Assembly (NCBI GenBank): GCA_902766855.1
Contig: CACXFE010000012.1
Location: 1-8,196 of the forward strand
DNA length: 8,196 nucleotides
From: Oscillospiraceae bacterium
GTDB lineage: Bacteria; Bacillota; Clostridia; Oscillospirales; Acutalibacteraceae
Direction: 5' to 3'
Part shown: positions 7,801 to 8,196 of the stretch, piece after piece
How the letters are laid out: each line of letters begins with the position of its first letter
Position numbering within the stretch: the first letter of the stretch is position 1
Notes under the pieces: model-generated
Database searches by the model: none
Told to the model about the DNA's origin: nothing
Seen by the model: only the letters and a program-made list of their open reading frames with translations
Made by a program: the position numbers and the translations under genes

Positions 7801-8196
7801 TTCGGAACCGATCAAATCCAGCAATTCATAAAAAAGAGGATCTTTTTCGGCATAAAATTCCGCCAAAATACGGTCTAACACTTCTTCGTTGATCGGGCGA
7901 AGCGCGGCTTCCTCACTGATTTTAAAATCCGGCGAAACCCCCGCTTTCTGGAAATTTTCACGCACCAGATCAATGCAGTAAGAATCAATCGTGCAAATCT
8001 GTGCGCTTTGCAGCAGTTGCTTTTGCCGCAGCAGCCCCACATCGTCGGGGTGAAGCGAGCATTCCTCATCCAGCCGTTTTTCAATACGGGTTCGCATTTC
8101 CGCGGCGGCGGCATTGGTATAGGTCACGATCAAAAGCCTGTCCGCACTGATCGGGGAAACCGGATCGGTCAATCGGCGAATGACCCGCTCCACCAA
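4819..8196 (-). CDS. addA: ATP-dependent helicase/nuclease subunit A, N-terminus cut by window edge
   Basis: This is the C-terminal 1125 residues of AddA, which works with AddB to unwind and resect double-strand DNA breaks before RecA-dependent repair. The frame is open to the right edge. The first codon in the window (TTG) is an internal Leu of the LVERVI helix that follows Walker A, so the true start and the GxGKT loop lie outside, perhaps 30-45 residues further on. UvrD-type motifs are intact, numbered from the edge: Ia (TYTNAAAAEM, 25-34), II (VDEYQDTN, 357-364), III (GDVKQSIYGFRGA, 385-397), IV (NFRS, 428-431), V (SIHGSKGLQFP, 723-733) and VI (LFYVALTRAEDKL, 797-809). The RecB-like nuclease domain is also intact: His968 in GTAMHKVMQ, Asp1061, Asp1074 and Lys1076 in LDFKTD, and QLAIY at 1093-1097. 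addB is expected just upstream, outside the window. Confidence 0.97.
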   Translation of the reverse strand: MVERVIRRLTDPVSPISADRLLIVTYTNAAAAEMRTRIEKRLDEECSLHPDDVGLLRQKQLLQSAQICTIDSYCIDLVRENFQKAGVSPDFKISEEAALRPINEEVLDRILAEFYAEKDPLFYELLDLIGSEYGDRDFKETVFDLFTYSRQFVSPEDWFRSLSAGYQVEFARSEWFGLCMDHANEFAQKMLALLDRADDAVYAAEGLTERYAAHFALVRDAVKAIGRAAACSDWNTILQQVTDLTALTLPKKTKAVSGLPETEIVTRAWENVQSHTKRLARLFFEREEVIAARSEKLAAPLALLTDLLIRFDKELFAEYLDRNILTFHNTEHLAFSLLSEENRERDELLARYDEIMVDEYQDTNDLQDRLFYILSGEGKRLFVVGDVKQSIYGFRGANPGNFRAKKEQALPPENAGQEEPKKVILGKNFRSKPEICAYINMFFENMMTGQNGDVPYSDEERLIPAAKYPPCELSAVDLDLIEVPASINALQAEAHHIAGRIKEIMNAGPCIRVDENTLREAVFSDFAILLRSAKTKAPVIAEQLRREGIPVNIRDGGFAEEQEIAVMLSLLQIVDNPDSDIDLVTVMMSPLFGFSAEEMAQIRIGRKDGSLLAAVVAAAENGQPHCAEFLEKTAHFRRLSVTLPPAYFLSRVLNETDYLNTVSVLEDGERKRGNLLLLVRYAETYSKDQNGGIGGFLRFMRKMEADTVRSAAVTAGDTVHIMSIHGSKGLQFPVCIVANTAAHFNTDDQKKRIVYSEHLGMGLKYYEETAGKRVTTPAREVICEEQRRRAAQEEKRLFYVALTRAEDKLIMTATVGNLQKAVESGTVDLLLFGENAEEAARYADSYAKWLLLTALLHPDGAALRGSGSNLIPHESDSRFVLTVSEGCVPETAETEAAELPPENKALVEQMRNNMEYTYPYAPLLGIEAKASVSVLANRAESEKYAFSDRPAFMSDGGITATERGTAMHKVMQFFNFDQAENVEQELDRLYEWQFISERERDAINRTALRAFFASGLFRRIRRSPLVKREMRFLTEVPASKIDPSLQGRFEEEGVVIQGAVDLCFEEEDGIVVLDFKTDRVSRESELAASYGEQLAIYALACEKIFRKPVKQKLIYSFALSRQIEI

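Noticed and set aside
8194..8196. TTG at the right edge as the addA start
   Set aside because: The protein there begins in the middle of the conserved helix after Walker A, so this is an internal leucine of a gene cut by the window edge.
1..8196. Search for a defence island, mobile element or CRISPR array
   Set aside because: All sequence is accounted for by eight conserved genes with gaps of about 55 bp or less. No spaced repeats, integrase, transposase or foreign-looking composition is visible.

Overview
The window is a compact, single-direction block of housekeeping and sporulation-linked genes. All eight genes lie on the minus strand, so transcription runs from the right end to the left. 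Gene content points to a spore-forming Bacillota, most likely a Clostridia-type genome: AddA rather than RecB, ScpA/ScpB cohesion proteins, a GerW (YtfJ)-type spore protein, a DUF2953 (YtfI-like) partner, and Shine-Dalgarno sites of the AGGAGG/GGGGAGG type. Base composition is moderate and looks uniform, and no mobile elements, tRNA or rRNA genes, or CRISPR arrays are seen.

Layout in transcription order: (1) addA, helicase-nuclease, 8196 to 4819, cut by the right edge just after the Walker A region; (2) a 55-bp gap with a likely sigma-A promoter; (3) an M50 site-2-type intramembrane metalloprotease, 4763 to 4077; (4) scpA, 4072 to 3353; (5) scpB, 3356 to 2733, overlapping scpA by ATGA; (6) a DUF2953 membrane protein, 2693 to 2061; (7) gerW/ytfJ, 2068 to 1682, overlapping DUF2953 by ATGAGTGA; (8) a D-alanyl-D-alanine carboxypeptidase of the DacB/DacF type, 1630 to 503; (9) an RluB-family pseudouridine synthase, starting at 516 inside the dac gene and cut by the left edge. 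No gap exceeds about 55 bp.

The genes combine DNA repair (AddA), chromosome segregation (ScpAB with SMC), membrane proteolysis, spore coat/cortex biology (GerW, Dac) and rRNA modification. The order scpA-scpB-...-dac-rluB recalls the Bacillus subtilis scpA-scpB-...-dacB-spmA-spmB-rluB neighbourhood, with spmAB missing and a ytfI-ytfJ-like pair inserted.

I do not see an undescribed multi-gene system. The one stretch that the genes do not explain is the 51-bp gap before the dac gene. It holds both a sigma-E-like promoter and a sense-strand hairpin that would bury the dac ribosome binding site in read-through mRNA but not in mRNA started at that promoter. This is a testable arrangement for sporulation-only translation.
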